Positions 9,348-18,111 of a DNA stretch of 64,000 nt are shown piece after piece. Within the stretch, counting starts at the first letter, position 1, and each line of letters starts with the position of its first letter. The notes beneath the pieces were generated by a model. The model had not been told where the DNA came from. It searched no databases and saw only the letters and a list, made by a program, of their open reading frames with translations. A program made the position numbers and the translations under genes. Source of the stretch: Rhodoferax sp. PAMC 29310 (GTDB lineage Bacteria; Pseudomonadota; Gammaproteobacteria; Burkholderiales; Burkholderiaceae_C); the NCBI RefSeq assembly GCF_017948265.1, contig NZ_CP072852.1, positions 2,294,001-2,358,000 of the forward strand. The letters are read 5' to 3'.

Positions 9348-10766
9348 TCAATGGCGCAAACTGGCTGTGGGCGTTCGGGCGGGGCGCTGGGTGTTTAAGG
9401 GTTGCGGCAGCAACTCGGCGACGGTCAACTGGTCGTCACCAAAATACCGTGCGGCCACCGACTGAACTTGGTTGGCAGTCACCGCCCTGAGGCGCTCAAC
9501 CAGACGCTCCCCGGCGTCCAGCGGCAGGCCCTGAATCCATTGATTGCCCAGTTCGCGGGCCTGGTTGAACACCGAGTCCAGCTTGTAGATTTCACTGGCG
9601 ACCCATTGGGTTTTGACCCGCGCCAATTCCGCCTCAGACACACCCTCGGTCGCAATGCGGGTGACCTGCGCTCGCAGCGCTTGCTCCACCTGCACCGCAG
9701 TCTTGCCTTTTGCCGGCACGCCGGTCAGCATGAACAGTTGCGGTCCCCGGCCCCACAGGCCGTTGTAGGCGCCAGCCCGGTCAGCCACCCGCCCCTCGCC
9801 CTGGACCAATGCACGCTCCAGACGGGCACCGCTGTAGCCATCCAGCACGGCGGCCAACACCGTCAGCGCCAAGGCGTCGCAATCGTCCGCAGCCCACGGG
9901 GCGGCCGACTCGGGCAAAGAATGCACGCCCGGCACCTTGAAGGCCAGCGTCAAAGAAGCCTGCTCGGCCGGGGCCTTGAACGCCAGGCGCCGCATGCCGA
10001 CCTGCTCGGGTTCGGTGCGCGGCTTGCGCGCGGGTACTGCCCGGGCCGGGACGGCCGCATAGTATTTTTCAGCCCATTGCCGCACTTGGGCCAAGTCCAC
10101 GTCACCGGCGACCACAATGGCCGCGTTGGCCGGCACGTACCACCGTTGGTAGAAAGCGCGGGCGTCATCGGGCGTCATCGCGTCCAGGTCGCTCATCCAA
10201 CCCACGATGGGGCGGTGGTAAGGCGAGGCCACGAACACCGTCGCATTCAACGCTTCATTCATCAGTGCCTGGGGGTTGTCTTCGGTGCGAAGACGGCGCT
10301 CCTCCTTGACCACTTCGAGCTCTTTGCGAAACTCTTCATCACTCCACGCATTGTTGGCAAAGCGGTCTGCCTCCAACTGCATCACGTCTTCCAGCCTGTT
10401 GGCTGGAATCTGCTGGTAGTAGCCGGTGTAGTCCTTGCTGGTGAAGGCGTTCTCTCGCCCCCCCAAGGCCGCCACCCGGCGTGAGAACTCACCCGGCTTC
10501 AAGGTTTTGGTGCCTTTGAACAACATGTGCTCCAGCACATGCGCCACGCCGGAGGTGCCGTCGACCTCGTCCATGGAGCCCACCCTCACCCAGAGCATGT
10601 GCACGGCCGTGGGCGCACGCCGGTCGGGCTTGACGATCAAGGTGAAACCGTTGGAGAGCGTGAATTGCTGAACCGGAGGAGGCGTTTGTGCCTGCGCAGT
10701 GGGGTTGAACCACAGGCTGAAAAACAAAGGTAAAAAAGGCAGTAGGTGATGGAGTGGTCGTTTCAT
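9348..10766 (-). CDS. M16 family zinc metallopeptidase, active subunit
   Basis: A 472-aa periplasmic protease with a signal peptide (residues 1-26, ending AQAQ) and the inverted zinc motif HVLEH within SGVAHVLEHMLFKGT near residues 78-92. The downstream third ligand Glu lies in the ELEVVKEERR segment near 152. Members degrade peptides in the periplasm. It is the first gene of the pair with the inactive subunit downstream, and is transcribed divergently from ftsY with only about 29 bp between their start codons, so both promoters must overlap that gap or the coding sequences. Confidence 0.92.
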   Translation of the reverse strand: MKRPLHHLLPFLPLFFSLWFNPTAQAQTPPPVQQFTLSNGFTLIVKPDRRAPTAVHMLWVRVGSMDEVDGTSGVAHVLEHMLFKGTKTLKPGEFSRRVAALGGRENAFTSKDYTGYYQQIPANRLEDVMQLEADRFANNAWSDEEFRKELEVVKEERRLRTEDNPQALMNEALNATVFVASPYHRPIVGWMSDLDAMTPDDARAFYQRWYVPANAAIVVAGDVDLAQVRQWAEKYYAAVPARAVPARKPRTEPEQVGMRRLAFKAPAEQASLTLAFKVPGVHSLPESAAPWAADDCDALALTVLAAVLDGYSGARLERALVQGEGRVADRAGAYNGLWGRGPQLFMLTGVPAKGKTAVQVEQALRAQVTRIATEGVSEAELARVKTQWVASEIYKLDSVFNQARELGNQWIQGLPLDAGERLVERLRAVTANQVQSVAARYFGDDQLTVAELLPQPLNTQRPARTPTASLRH

Positions 10767-10795
10767 AGAATGGTGTGATTCTAAAAACCCACCAA

Positions 10796-11917
10796 ATGTT
10801 CAGTTTTTTCAAAAAAAAGCCCCCTGCCCCGACGCCACCCACCGCGCCGACTGAGGTAACCCCAGCGGTTGCCACGCCCGTTCCCCCAACCCAGACGACC
10901 CCATCGCCTCCTGCGGCAACCCCTTCCCCGGTCAAGCCGCACGAACCCACTGTGCCCGCTGTGGTGACGTCCACACTCACCCTGCCAACGGCCGCTGTGA
11001 CGCCTTTGAGTACGGGCGAGCGTCAATCCTGGCTGAGCAAACTCAAGGCGGGTCTGCGCAAGACCGGCGCCAGCATCGCCAGCGTCTTCACCGGCACCAA
11101 GATTGACGATGCACTTTACGAAGATCTGGAATCGGCCCTGCTGATGGCAGACACAGGTGTCAAAGCCACCGAACACCTGCTGGAAGACCTGAAACGCCGG
11201 GTCAAAGAAGCCAAGGCAACCGATCCGGCCGCCGTCAAGGGCTTGTTGATTGAATCTATCACCCAATTGCTCTCGCCACTTGAGAAGCAGTTGGTAGTGG
11301 GTGAATTCAAACCCACGGTCATCATGGTGACGGGCGTCAACGGCGCGGGCAAAACCACCTCGATTGGCAAGCTCACCCGCCATCTGTCCAGCCAAGGGGC
11401 TTCGGTGCTGCTGGCTGCGGCCGATACTTTTCGGGCCGCGGCACGGGAGCAGCTCAGCGTCTGGGCTGAGCGCACCACGGTCGAGATCATCAGCCAGCAA
11501 GGCGGTGACCCCGCCGCCGTCAGCTTTGATGCCGTCGCTGCCGGCAAGGCCCGTGGCCGCGATGTGGTGCTGGTGGACACGGCCGGGCGCCTGCCCACCC
11601 AGCTTCACCTGATGGAAGAGTTGCGCAAGATCAAGCGCGTGGTGCAAAAAGCAGATGCCTCCGCGCCCCACGAGGTGCTGCTGGTCATTGACGGCAACAC
11701 CGGACAAAACGCGCTCTCCCAAGTCAAGTCCTTTGACGACGCGCTGCAACTCACCGGATTGATCGTGACCAAACTGGACGGCACTGCCAAAGGTGGTGTG
11801 CTGGCCGCCATTGCGCGCGAACGACCCATTCCTGTTTACTTCGTCGGCGTCGGCGAGAAGCTCGAAGACCTTGAGACTTTCAACGCCCGGGAATTTGCGC
11901 AGGCCTTGCTGGCCTGA
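10796..11917 (+). CDS. ftsY: Signal recognition particle receptor FtsY
   Basis: FtsY is the membrane-associated GTPase that docks SRP-ribosome complexes at the SecYEG translocon. ATG 10796 gives 373 aa starting MFSFFKKK; an earlier in-frame start would add seven atypical residues. The N-terminal 80 residues are Pro/Thr/Val-rich and of low complexity, replacing the acidic A domain of E. coli FtsY. The NG domain is complete: G1 GVNGAGKTTSIGKL near residue 178, the DTFRAAAREQL motif near 213, G3 DTAGR near 262, and G4 TKLDG near 325. Confidence 0.95.
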   Translation: MFSFFKKKPPAPTPPTAPTEVTPAVATPVPPTQTTPSPPAATPSPVKPHEPTVPAVVTSTLTLPTAAVTPLSTGERQSWLSKLKAGLRKTGASIASVFTGTKIDDALYEDLESALLMADTGVKATEHLLEDLKRRVKEAKATDPAAVKGLLIESITQLLSPLEKQLVVGEFKPTVIMVTGVNGAGKTTSIGKLTRHLSSQGASVLLAAADTFRAAAREQLSVWAERTTVEIISQQGGDPAAVSFDAVAAGKARGRDVVLVDTAGRLPTQLHLMEELRKIKRVVQKADASAPHEVLLVIDGNTGQNALSQVKSFDDALQLTGLIVTKLDGTAKGGVLAAIARERPIPVYFVGVGEKLEDLETFNAREFAQALLA

Positions 11918-11994
11918 CTCGGCTCCTCACCACCACTGTAAGAAATCGGCTCATGGGGCGACTCATCGCTTGCCCCACTACTTGTGAATTGACC

Positions 11995-13233
11995 ATGACC
12001 CCAACCTCTCGCCTACCCAGCACTCTCACTGCCGCGGATTCAATCAACCGTCGCGGCGCGCTAACCCTGTTGGCCGCTTCGCTGTCTACGCCCTTGTGGG
12101 CCCAGATGACGCCGGTATGGACCACCATTGAGAAGAAGGCCCGCGGCCAAACGGTGTACTTCAACGCCTGGGCAGGGAGCCAGAACATCAACGCCTATCT
12201 GCAATGGGCGGGCGCGGAAGTCCAGAAACGCTACGGCGTAAAGCTGGAGCACGTCAAGATCACTGACACCGCTGAAGTGGTGAAGCGGGTGCGCAGTGAA
12301 AAAGCGGCGGGCAAGTTGACCGATGGATCGGTGGACATGGTCTGGATCAACGGCGAGAACTTTGCCACCATGAAGCGCGAAGCCCTTCTGTTTGGACCGT
12401 TTGCCGAGAGCTTGCCGAACTTCGTCTACGTTGACGTCAAGGGCAAGCCAACCACACGGCTGGATTTTTCCGAGCCGGTTGAAGGACTGGAAGCGCCCTG
12501 GGGTATGGCACAACTGACCTTCTTTGTCGACAGCAAGCGCGTCCCCTCCCCCCCGCGCAGCATGAATGAGCTGCTGAGCTTTGCCAAGGCGAACCCGGGC
12601 CGCATCAGCTACCCCCGCTTGCCAGACTTTCATGGCACCACGTTCATCAAGCAGGCCCTGCTGGATACCAACCCGGACCGCAGCGCGATTTACAAACCTG
12701 TCACGCCCGAGGCGCTGGCCAAAGCAGGGGCTCCGCTGTGGGCTTTTCTGGACGCACTGCACCCTCACCTGTGGCGCTCGGGCAAGCAGTTCCCGCAAAA
12801 CGCGTCCGCGGTGCGTCAGATGATGGCTGACGGCGAGCTCATGCTGGCTCTCACCTTCAACCCCAACGAAGCGGCCAACGAAATTGCCGCCAGCCGTCTA
12901 CCGACAAGTGTAGTCAGCTATCAATTCGATAGTGGCACCATCGGCAACACGCACTTTCTGGCGATTCCTTTCAACGCCCCAGCCAAAGAAGGCGCTCAGG
13001 TTTTGATCAATTTCCTGCTCAGCCCCGAAGCCCAAGCCCGCAAGGCCGATATCACCCAGTGGGGAGACCCCACGGTGCTGGCGCTGGACAAGCTGCCCGA
13101 AGCAGAGCGGGCGCGCTTCACCGGCAAACCGGTGCCAGGCCAAGTCACCCAAGTGGCGCCGGTCTTGCCTGAACCGCACGGCAGTTGGGTCAGCGCGCTG
13201 GAGCAGGAGTGGCTAAAGCGTTACGGTAGGTAA
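11995..13233 (+). CDS. ynjB: YnjB-type ABC transporter substrate-binding protein
   Basis: A 412-aa periplasmic binding protein. The N-terminus has a twin-arginine-like signal (NRRGALTLLAASLSTPLWA, about residues 19-37). The mature protein reads GQTVYFNAWAGSQNINAYLQW and later VDMVWINGENFATMK, a pattern of the YnjB/thiamine-binding-like solute-binding group. The permease (YnjC-type) and ATPase (YnjD-type) genes lie 3 kb and 8 kb downstream, separated by unrelated genes; in E. coli ynjBCD are contiguous. The ligand of the Ynj system is not established. The ATG at 11995 is chosen over an upstream in-frame start because it places the signal peptide at the N-terminus. Confidence 0.82.
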   Translation: MTPTSRLPSTLTAADSINRRGALTLLAASLSTPLWAQMTPVWTTIEKKARGQTVYFNAWAGSQNINAYLQWAGAEVQKRYGVKLEHVKITDTAEVVKRVRSEKAAGKLTDGSVDMVWINGENFATMKREALLFGPFAESLPNFVYVDVKGKPTTRLDFSEPVEGLEAPWGMAQLTFFVDSKRVPSPPRSMNELLSFAKANPGRISYPRLPDFHGTTFIKQALLDTNPDRSAIYKPVTPEALAKAGAPLWAFLDALHPHLWRSGKQFPQNASAVRQMMADGELMLALTFNPNEAANEIAASRLPTSVVSYQFDSGTIGNTHFLAIPFNAPAKEGAQVLINFLLSPEAQARKADITQWGDPTVLALDKLPEAERARFTGKPVPGQVTQVAPVLPEPHGSWVSALEQEWLKRYGR

Positions 13234-13276
13234 AAGCACTAGACCGGAAAAGCGGTCGCATGCTTACACTCCACTT

Positions 13277-14308
13277 ATGTCTCAACTAGTCGACTCACTT
13301 GCCAATTTAACGTCGCTGCGAGATCGGGACGCGCTGGATATTGCCCTCGTCAGTGCCATCAATGACTTGCTTCAACCCCAATCAACTGCCATTTACCAAG
13401 TGGTCGGTGAGGAGGGCCGAGAACGTTGGCTGTCCAGCGCCAAAATGTCGAGCGAACAAGCGGTTCCCACCTTTGACTCGACCTGGACGAATCTGGAGAC
13501 CCTGCCGCTCCTGACCGACTACCCACTTCGCCAGCAAACCAGCCTGACTGGAAAGATGACCCGTGCGTCCACTCAACCGGATACAACCACTTTTTCGGTT
13601 ATTGGTGCTCCGGGCTCAGCCGGCGTTCTGGAATTGGAGACGCAGGACCCCTTGACTGACGAGACAATTCGGGTCATTCAGGGTGTTCTGCGCCTGTATG
13701 CCAACTTCCATAGCCTGCTGGACTACGGCGAGCGTGACGCGCTCACTGAGCTCCTGAATCGCAAAACATTTGATGGCGCCTTCCTCAAGGCCACGGTAGA
13801 GCAAAAGCAAGTGTTGCCTGATGCAGTAGGTCAGCGCCGCGAAACCGGTCCGGCGGGCAGCTATTGGCTGGCGATGATTGATATTGACCACTTCAAACGA
13901 GTCAATGACACCTTTGGGCACCTCATTGGTGACGAGGTATTGCTGTTGTTGGCACGAATCATGCGCGCGACGTTTCGCTTCAATGACCAGCTCTATCGCT
14001 TCGGCGGTGAGGAATTTGTCGTGTTGATGCGTTGCAACGGCGAGGAGCAAGCTTCTGGTGCGCTTGAGAGACTCAGGACGACCACTGAAGGCTACCTGTT
14101 TCCCCAGGTGGGCCGCATCACCATCAGCGTCGGATTTTCTGAAGTCCGATCGGGCGACACCCCCAGCGGCGCATTTGAGCGGGCTGACAAAGCCGTCTAC
14201 TTCGCGAAAGAGCACGGCCGCAACCAGGTGTGCAGCCATGGCTCGATGGTCGCACGCGGCGATCTGCTCGAACAAACCGCGAACGAAGGTGACATCGAGC
14301 TGTTCTAG
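13277..14308 (+). CDS. GGDEF diguanylate cyclase
   Basis: A 343-aa protein whose C-terminal GGDEF domain (about residues 150-325) contains the active-site RFGGEEF motif near residue 238 and the metal site of MIDIDHFKRVNDTFGH near 200. It should convert two GTP to cyclic di-GMP. Residues 1-140 form a sensor-like region of GAF-like appearance with no transmembrane segment, so the enzyme is probably cytosolic. I see no RxxD autoinhibitory site where expected upstream of the active loop, but this needs an alignment. The gene lies between ynjB and an esterase gene and may respond to a cytoplasmic ligand. Confidence 0.9.
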   Translation: MSQLVDSLANLTSLRDRDALDIALVSAINDLLQPQSTAIYQVVGEEGRERWLSSAKMSSEQAVPTFDSTWTNLETLPLLTDYPLRQQTSLTGKMTRASTQPDTTTFSVIGAPGSAGVLELETQDPLTDETIRVIQGVLRLYANFHSLLDYGERDALTELLNRKTFDGAFLKATVEQKQVLPDAVGQRRETGPAGSYWLAMIDIDHFKRVNDTFGHLIGDEVLLLLARIMRATFRFNDQLYRFGGEEFVVLMRCNGEEQASGALERLRTTTEGYLFPQVGRITISVGFSEVRSGDTPSGAFERADKAVYFAKEHGRNQVCSHGSMVARGDLLEQTANEGDIELF

Positions 14309-14413
14309 TGACGGCAAGTTGGCCCAATGGCCGGAGTTTGACTGGCCAGCAATCCCGACCTAACCCTGTGGTTTGACGATGCGGGCCGGGTCAACTGGGT
14401 ACACTTGCCCGCC

Positions 14414-15100
14414 ATGAATACCCTGCTGCCCCGAATTGAAATTGAAAGTGCCCCCCAACCCACGGCTGCCGTTATCTGGCTGCACGGCTTGGGCGCGGAC
14501 GGCAACGACTTTGCCAACCTGGTTCCTGAACTGGATTTGAGCGCCTGCCCACCGATCCGCTTCGTGTTTCCCCACGCCCCGACCCTGCCCGTCACCATCA
14601 ATGGCGGCTATGTCATGCCAGCTTGGTACGACATTCGCGGGGCCGACCTCGTCAGCCGTCAGGACACTGAAGGCATTCAAAAATCTGCACTCGCGATTTC
14701 GGCCTTGATTGAGAATGAAATATCTCGTGGCATTGCGGCAGAAAACATTGTGCTGGCCGGATTTTCACAAGGCTGCGCCATGGCCCTGCACACCGGCTTG
14801 CGTTTTCCGAAGCGCTTGGCCGGTGTCATGGCCTTATCGGGCTACCTGCCATTGGCCGAGACGTTTGCGGCCGAGCGCCATCCGGCCAACGCCGCCACGC
14901 CCATTTTCATGGCCCATGGCAGCCAGGACCCGGTGGTGGTGCCCGCCCGTGGCGAGGCCTCTCGCGACCTGCTAAGCAGCCTGGGCTACGCTGTGCATTG
15001 GCACACTTATCCCATGCCGCACAGCGTGCATCCTCGGGAAGTGGCTGACATTTCCACCTTTTTGACGACCGTACTGGCCCAGCGCCCGATCCCTCACTGA
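14414..15100 (+). CDS. Carboxylesterase / phospholipase (alpha/beta hydrolase)
   Basis: A 228-aa cytosolic alpha/beta hydrolase of the phospholipase/carboxylesterase (Abhydrolase_2) group, which cleaves acyl esters of small substrates. The family signature AVIWLHGLGADGNDF is near residue 18, the nucleophile elbow GFSQGCAM (Ser) near 115, the Asp within HGSQDPVV near 170, and the catalytic His in PMPHSVHP near 203. ATG 14414 is preferred over TTG 14405. It is followed after about 18 bp by the Hsp70-like gene. Confidence 0.92.
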   Translation: MNTLLPRIEIESAPQPTAAVIWLHGLGADGNDFANLVPELDLSACPPIRFVFPHAPTLPVTINGGYVMPAWYDIRGADLVSRQDTEGIQKSALAISALIENEISRGIAAENIVLAGFSQGCAMALHTGLRFPKRLAGVMALSGYLPLAETFAAERHPANAATPIFMAHGSQDPVVVPARGEASRDLLSSLGYAVHWHTYPMPHSVHPREVADISTFLTTVLAQRPIPH

Positions 15101-15118
15101 TTGGTGCCTTCGAGATAC

Positions 15119-16402
15119 ATGACACATCAAGGCAATGAAGCGGTGCTGGGCATCGACTTTGGCACTTCCAACTCCGCAGCGGCATTGATTGGCGCTGACG
15201 GTCAGCTGAACGTGATTCCCCTGGAGGGGCACACCAACGCCATGCCCACGGCGCTGTATTTTTCACAAGAAGACGGACGCATTGAATACGGGTCAGTGGC
15301 TCTGGCCACCTACCTGAAGGCCGCGCAGGAACAGGTGATGGGGGGGCGCTTGATGCGCTCCATCAAGAGCCTGCTGGGCAGCAAGCTGATGGACGAGCAA
15401 ACCCTGGTCAACGGAGAGTTGCTGAGCTTCTTTGACATCGTGGTTCTGTTTTTCAAGGAACTGAAAGCACGCTCCGAAGCCCATGTCGGTCAACCGGTGT
15501 ACCGAGCCATGCTGGGTCGCCCGGTGCATTTTGTCGACGACAAGCCGGAGCGTGATGCGCTCGCCCAATTGACACTGGCCAAAGCGGCCCATTCGGCGGG
15601 TTTTCAGTCAGTGGCGTTTCAACTGGAACCCATTGCGGCCGCTTTCGACTACGAGCGCCGGGTCACCCGCGATACCACCGTGCTGGTGGTGGACATTGGC
15701 GGGGGCACCTCGGACTTCACCGTCATTCAACTGGGCCCCGACCGGCAGCAACAAAGCAACCGCAGTCAAGACATCATGGCCACCACCGGCGTGCACTTGG
15801 GTGGCACCGACTTTGACCGGCTGCTGAATCTGGGTTGCGTGATGCCGTTTTTAGGCCTCGCCCACACCGGGCCGAATGGGCGCGAGGTACCCAACAGCGT
15901 CTTCTTTGACCTGTCGACGTGGCACCTGATTCACCACGCTTACTCACGCAAGAGCATGCACCATGCCACCGAGTTGTGGCGCTCGTACTCTGACCGGCAT
16001 CTTCACCAACGCCTGATGCATGTGCTGCAGGAGCGTCAGGGCCATCAAATTCTGACGCACGTCGAAAACGCCAAAATCGATTGTTCCATGTCAAACGCGT
16101 CGGCCGGCATTGATCTGGACTGCATCGAGTCGGCGTTGACAGCCGAGTTGTCGCCTCAGGCCCTGCAGTCACTGCTGGTCCAGCCTTTGGCAGCCATCGT
16201 GCGTTGTGCCCAGGACTGCGTCGCACTGGCTGGCGTACCCAGCATCGACGTGGTTTACCTTACCGGTGGCTCATCGGCACTGGCGCCGTTGATGCAGGGA
16301 CTGCAACACGCTTTTCCCGGCGCAGAAACGGTCAAAGGCGACCGCTTTGGCGGCGTCGCTGCCGGTCTGGCCTGGGCTGGACACGTCGCTGGCGCCCACT
16401 GA
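15119..16402 (+). CDS. Hsp70-family (YegD-like) chaperone protein
   Basis: A 427-aa actin-fold ATPase with the phosphate-1 motif LGIDFGTSNSAAALI near residue 10, the phosphate-2 motif VVDIGGGTSDFTV near 193, and the adenosine motif VYLTGGSSALAPLM near 380. It lacks the DnaK substrate-binding domain and C-terminal lid, like E. coli YegD, whose role is not settled. ATG 15119 follows the esterase stop by 18 bp. It ends two bases before the start of the ynjC-like permease, so these genes are probably cotranscribed. Confidence 0.9.
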   Translation: MTHQGNEAVLGIDFGTSNSAAALIGADGQLNVIPLEGHTNAMPTALYFSQEDGRIEYGSVALATYLKAAQEQVMGGRLMRSIKSLLGSKLMDEQTLVNGELLSFFDIVVLFFKELKARSEAHVGQPVYRAMLGRPVHFVDDKPERDALAQLTLAKAAHSAGFQSVAFQLEPIAAAFDYERRVTRDTTVLVVDIGGGTSDFTVIQLGPDRQQQSNRSQDIMATTGVHLGGTDFDRLLNLGCVMPFLGLAHTGPNGREVPNSVFFDLSTWHLIHHAYSRKSMHHATELWRSYSDRHLHQRLMHVLQERQGHQILTHVENAKIDCSMSNASAGIDLDCIESALTAELSPQALQSLLVQPLAAIVRCAQDCVALAGVPSIDVVYLTGGSSALAPLMQGLQHAFPGAETVKGDRFGGVAAGLAWAGHVAGAH

Positions 16403-16404
16403 GA

Positions 16405-18078
16405 ATGAGCACCACGCCGGTCCGCCGTACAGACCTGCGGGTGGCGTTGGTGCTTCTGGTGGCGCTGGCCGTTCCATTGCTTTGGTCGATCCTGGCGGCT
16501 CTTCGCGGGGCTTTTGACCTGACGGCTTGGCATGATTTGTGGGCCGACACCCAGACTTGGCCCGCCGTTTACCTGACACTGGTCACGGGCTTGCTGGCCA
16601 GTGGCTTGGCCATGGCGTTGGCGGCCTGGCTGTTGTCGCACCATTTCCCGGGTCGCCACTGGGCCCGACTGGTGCGAGCCTTGGGGCCGCTGCTGGCGGT
16701 TCCCCACGCGGCCTTCGCCATTGGCTTGGCCTTCCTGATTGCTCCCAGCGGCTGGTTTTTGCGGGCCCTGTCCCCGTGGGCCAGCGGACTTGACGCGCCG
16801 CCCCCGTGGCCCACCACCCAAGACCCTTGGGGCCTGGGCTTGGTGATGGTGCTTGTGGCCAAAGAGGTGCCTTTTCTGCTCTGGGCAGCCGCTACGCAGC
16901 TGCAGCGTGCCGATGTGGCCCACACCTGGATGCGCGAACTGCAAGCCGCCCGCAGCATGGGTTACTCACCTCGCACCGCCTGGTGGCGCGTGCTTTGGCC
17001 GCAACTATGGCCACGCCTGCGCTGGCCCATGCTGGCCGTGCTGGCCTATAACCTCACGGTAGTGGACATGGCCTTGGTGATTGGACCCACTTCACCGCCG
17101 ACATTGGCTGTGCTGGCCTGGCAATGGTTGTTGGACGCCGACGTGGCACGCAACGCCCAGGGCACAGCCGCTGCTTGGCTGCTGGCCGCTTTGGTAGTCA
17201 GCTTGACCTTGCTGCTGTGGCCCTTGCCCCGACTCGCGCATTGGCGCAATCGGTGCACCAACGGAGCTCGTGGCGCCTCGCCGCCGACTCGGGGGAGCAT
17301 GGGGCGTTTCGCTTGGGGCGGTGTGCTCGGCCTGTACCTGGCCGTCATGCTCGCGCTGGCCGTGGGCAGCGTGTCGGGGTTTTGGCCCTTCCCGGCCCTT
17401 CTGCCAGAAACATGGACGTGGCGGGCCTGGAACTCGGTGTGGAATAGTCTGGACACTGTAGGCACCACCTTGACCCTGGCGATGGCCAGTGCGGTGACCG
17501 CCCTGGCCTGGTCGGTCGCCTGGCTGGAGTGCGCCCCGCCACGATGGATTGAGCCGATGCGCCGGGTGATATACCTGCCACTCATCCTGCCTCCTGTGCT
17601 GTGGGTCGTGGGGGTGCATGGCCTCACGTTGACTTGGGGGCTGGATGCCACCTGGACCGGTGTGTGGCTGGCCCACACCCTGGCCGCACTGCCCTATGTG
17701 TTGATTGCACTGAGCCCGGCCTACACCGGCTTTGACCCTCGTTTTCGCCAACTGTGCGCCTCCCTTGGGCAGGGCCGCTGGACGTTTTTGTGGCGAGTCA
17801 AATGGCCGCTCTTGCGGGCATCGCTCACGGCAGCCTTCGCCATTGGTTTTTCGGTCAGCGTCGCGCAGTACCTGCCGACCTTGTTTGTGGGTGCCGGACG
17901 CTTCGGCACGGTGACCACCGAGGCAATCACGCTGGCTGCAGGCGCACAGCGGTCCCTGACCGCTTCCTACGCCTGGCTGCAGTGGATCCTACCGGTATTG
18001 GTGTTTGGTCTGGCTGCCTGGCTGGGGCAGGCGCGCCGCTTTCGACAACCGCCAACGCCACGCACCCTTGATGTGTGA
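16405..18078 (+). CDS. ynjC: YnjC-type ABC transporter permease (two fused permease modules)
   Basis: A 557-aa inner-membrane protein with about a dozen hydrophobic segments, organised as two tandem binding-protein-dependent permease modules. The coupling-helix EAA-like loops can be seen near residues 175-195 (LQAARSMGYSPRTAWWRVLWP) and near 450-470 (CASLGQGRWTFLWRVKWP). The duplicated structure and the cognate ynjB- and ynjD-like genes nearby identify it as the Ynj permease. I chose ATG 16405 because the long upstream extension lies inside the Hsp70-like gene in another frame. Confidence 0.85.
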   Translation: MSTTPVRRTDLRVALVLLVALAVPLLWSILAALRGAFDLTAWHDLWADTQTWPAVYLTLVTGLLASGLAMALAAWLLSHHFPGRHWARLVRALGPLLAVPHAAFAIGLAFLIAPSGWFLRALSPWASGLDAPPPWPTTQDPWGLGLVMVLVAKEVPFLLWAAATQLQRADVAHTWMRELQAARSMGYSPRTAWWRVLWPQLWPRLRWPMLAVLAYNLTVVDMALVIGPTSPPTLAVLAWQWLLDADVARNAQGTAAAWLLAALVVSLTLLLWPLPRLAHWRNRCTNGARGASPPTRGSMGRFAWGGVLGLYLAVMLALAVGSVSGFWPFPALLPETWTWRAWNSVWNSLDTVGTTLTLAMASAVTALAWSVAWLECAPPRWIEPMRRVIYLPLILPPVLWVVGVHGLTLTWGLDATWTGVWLAHTLAALPYVLIALSPAYTGFDPRFRQLCASLGQGRWTFLWRVKWPLLRASLTAAFAIGFSVSVAQYLPTLFVGAGRFGTVTTEAITLAAGAQRSLTASYAWLQWILPVLVFGLAAWLGQARRFRQPPTPRTLDV

Positions 18079-18111
18079 ATAATCCGGCCCAAGCTCGATG
18101 CCTAATTACAG

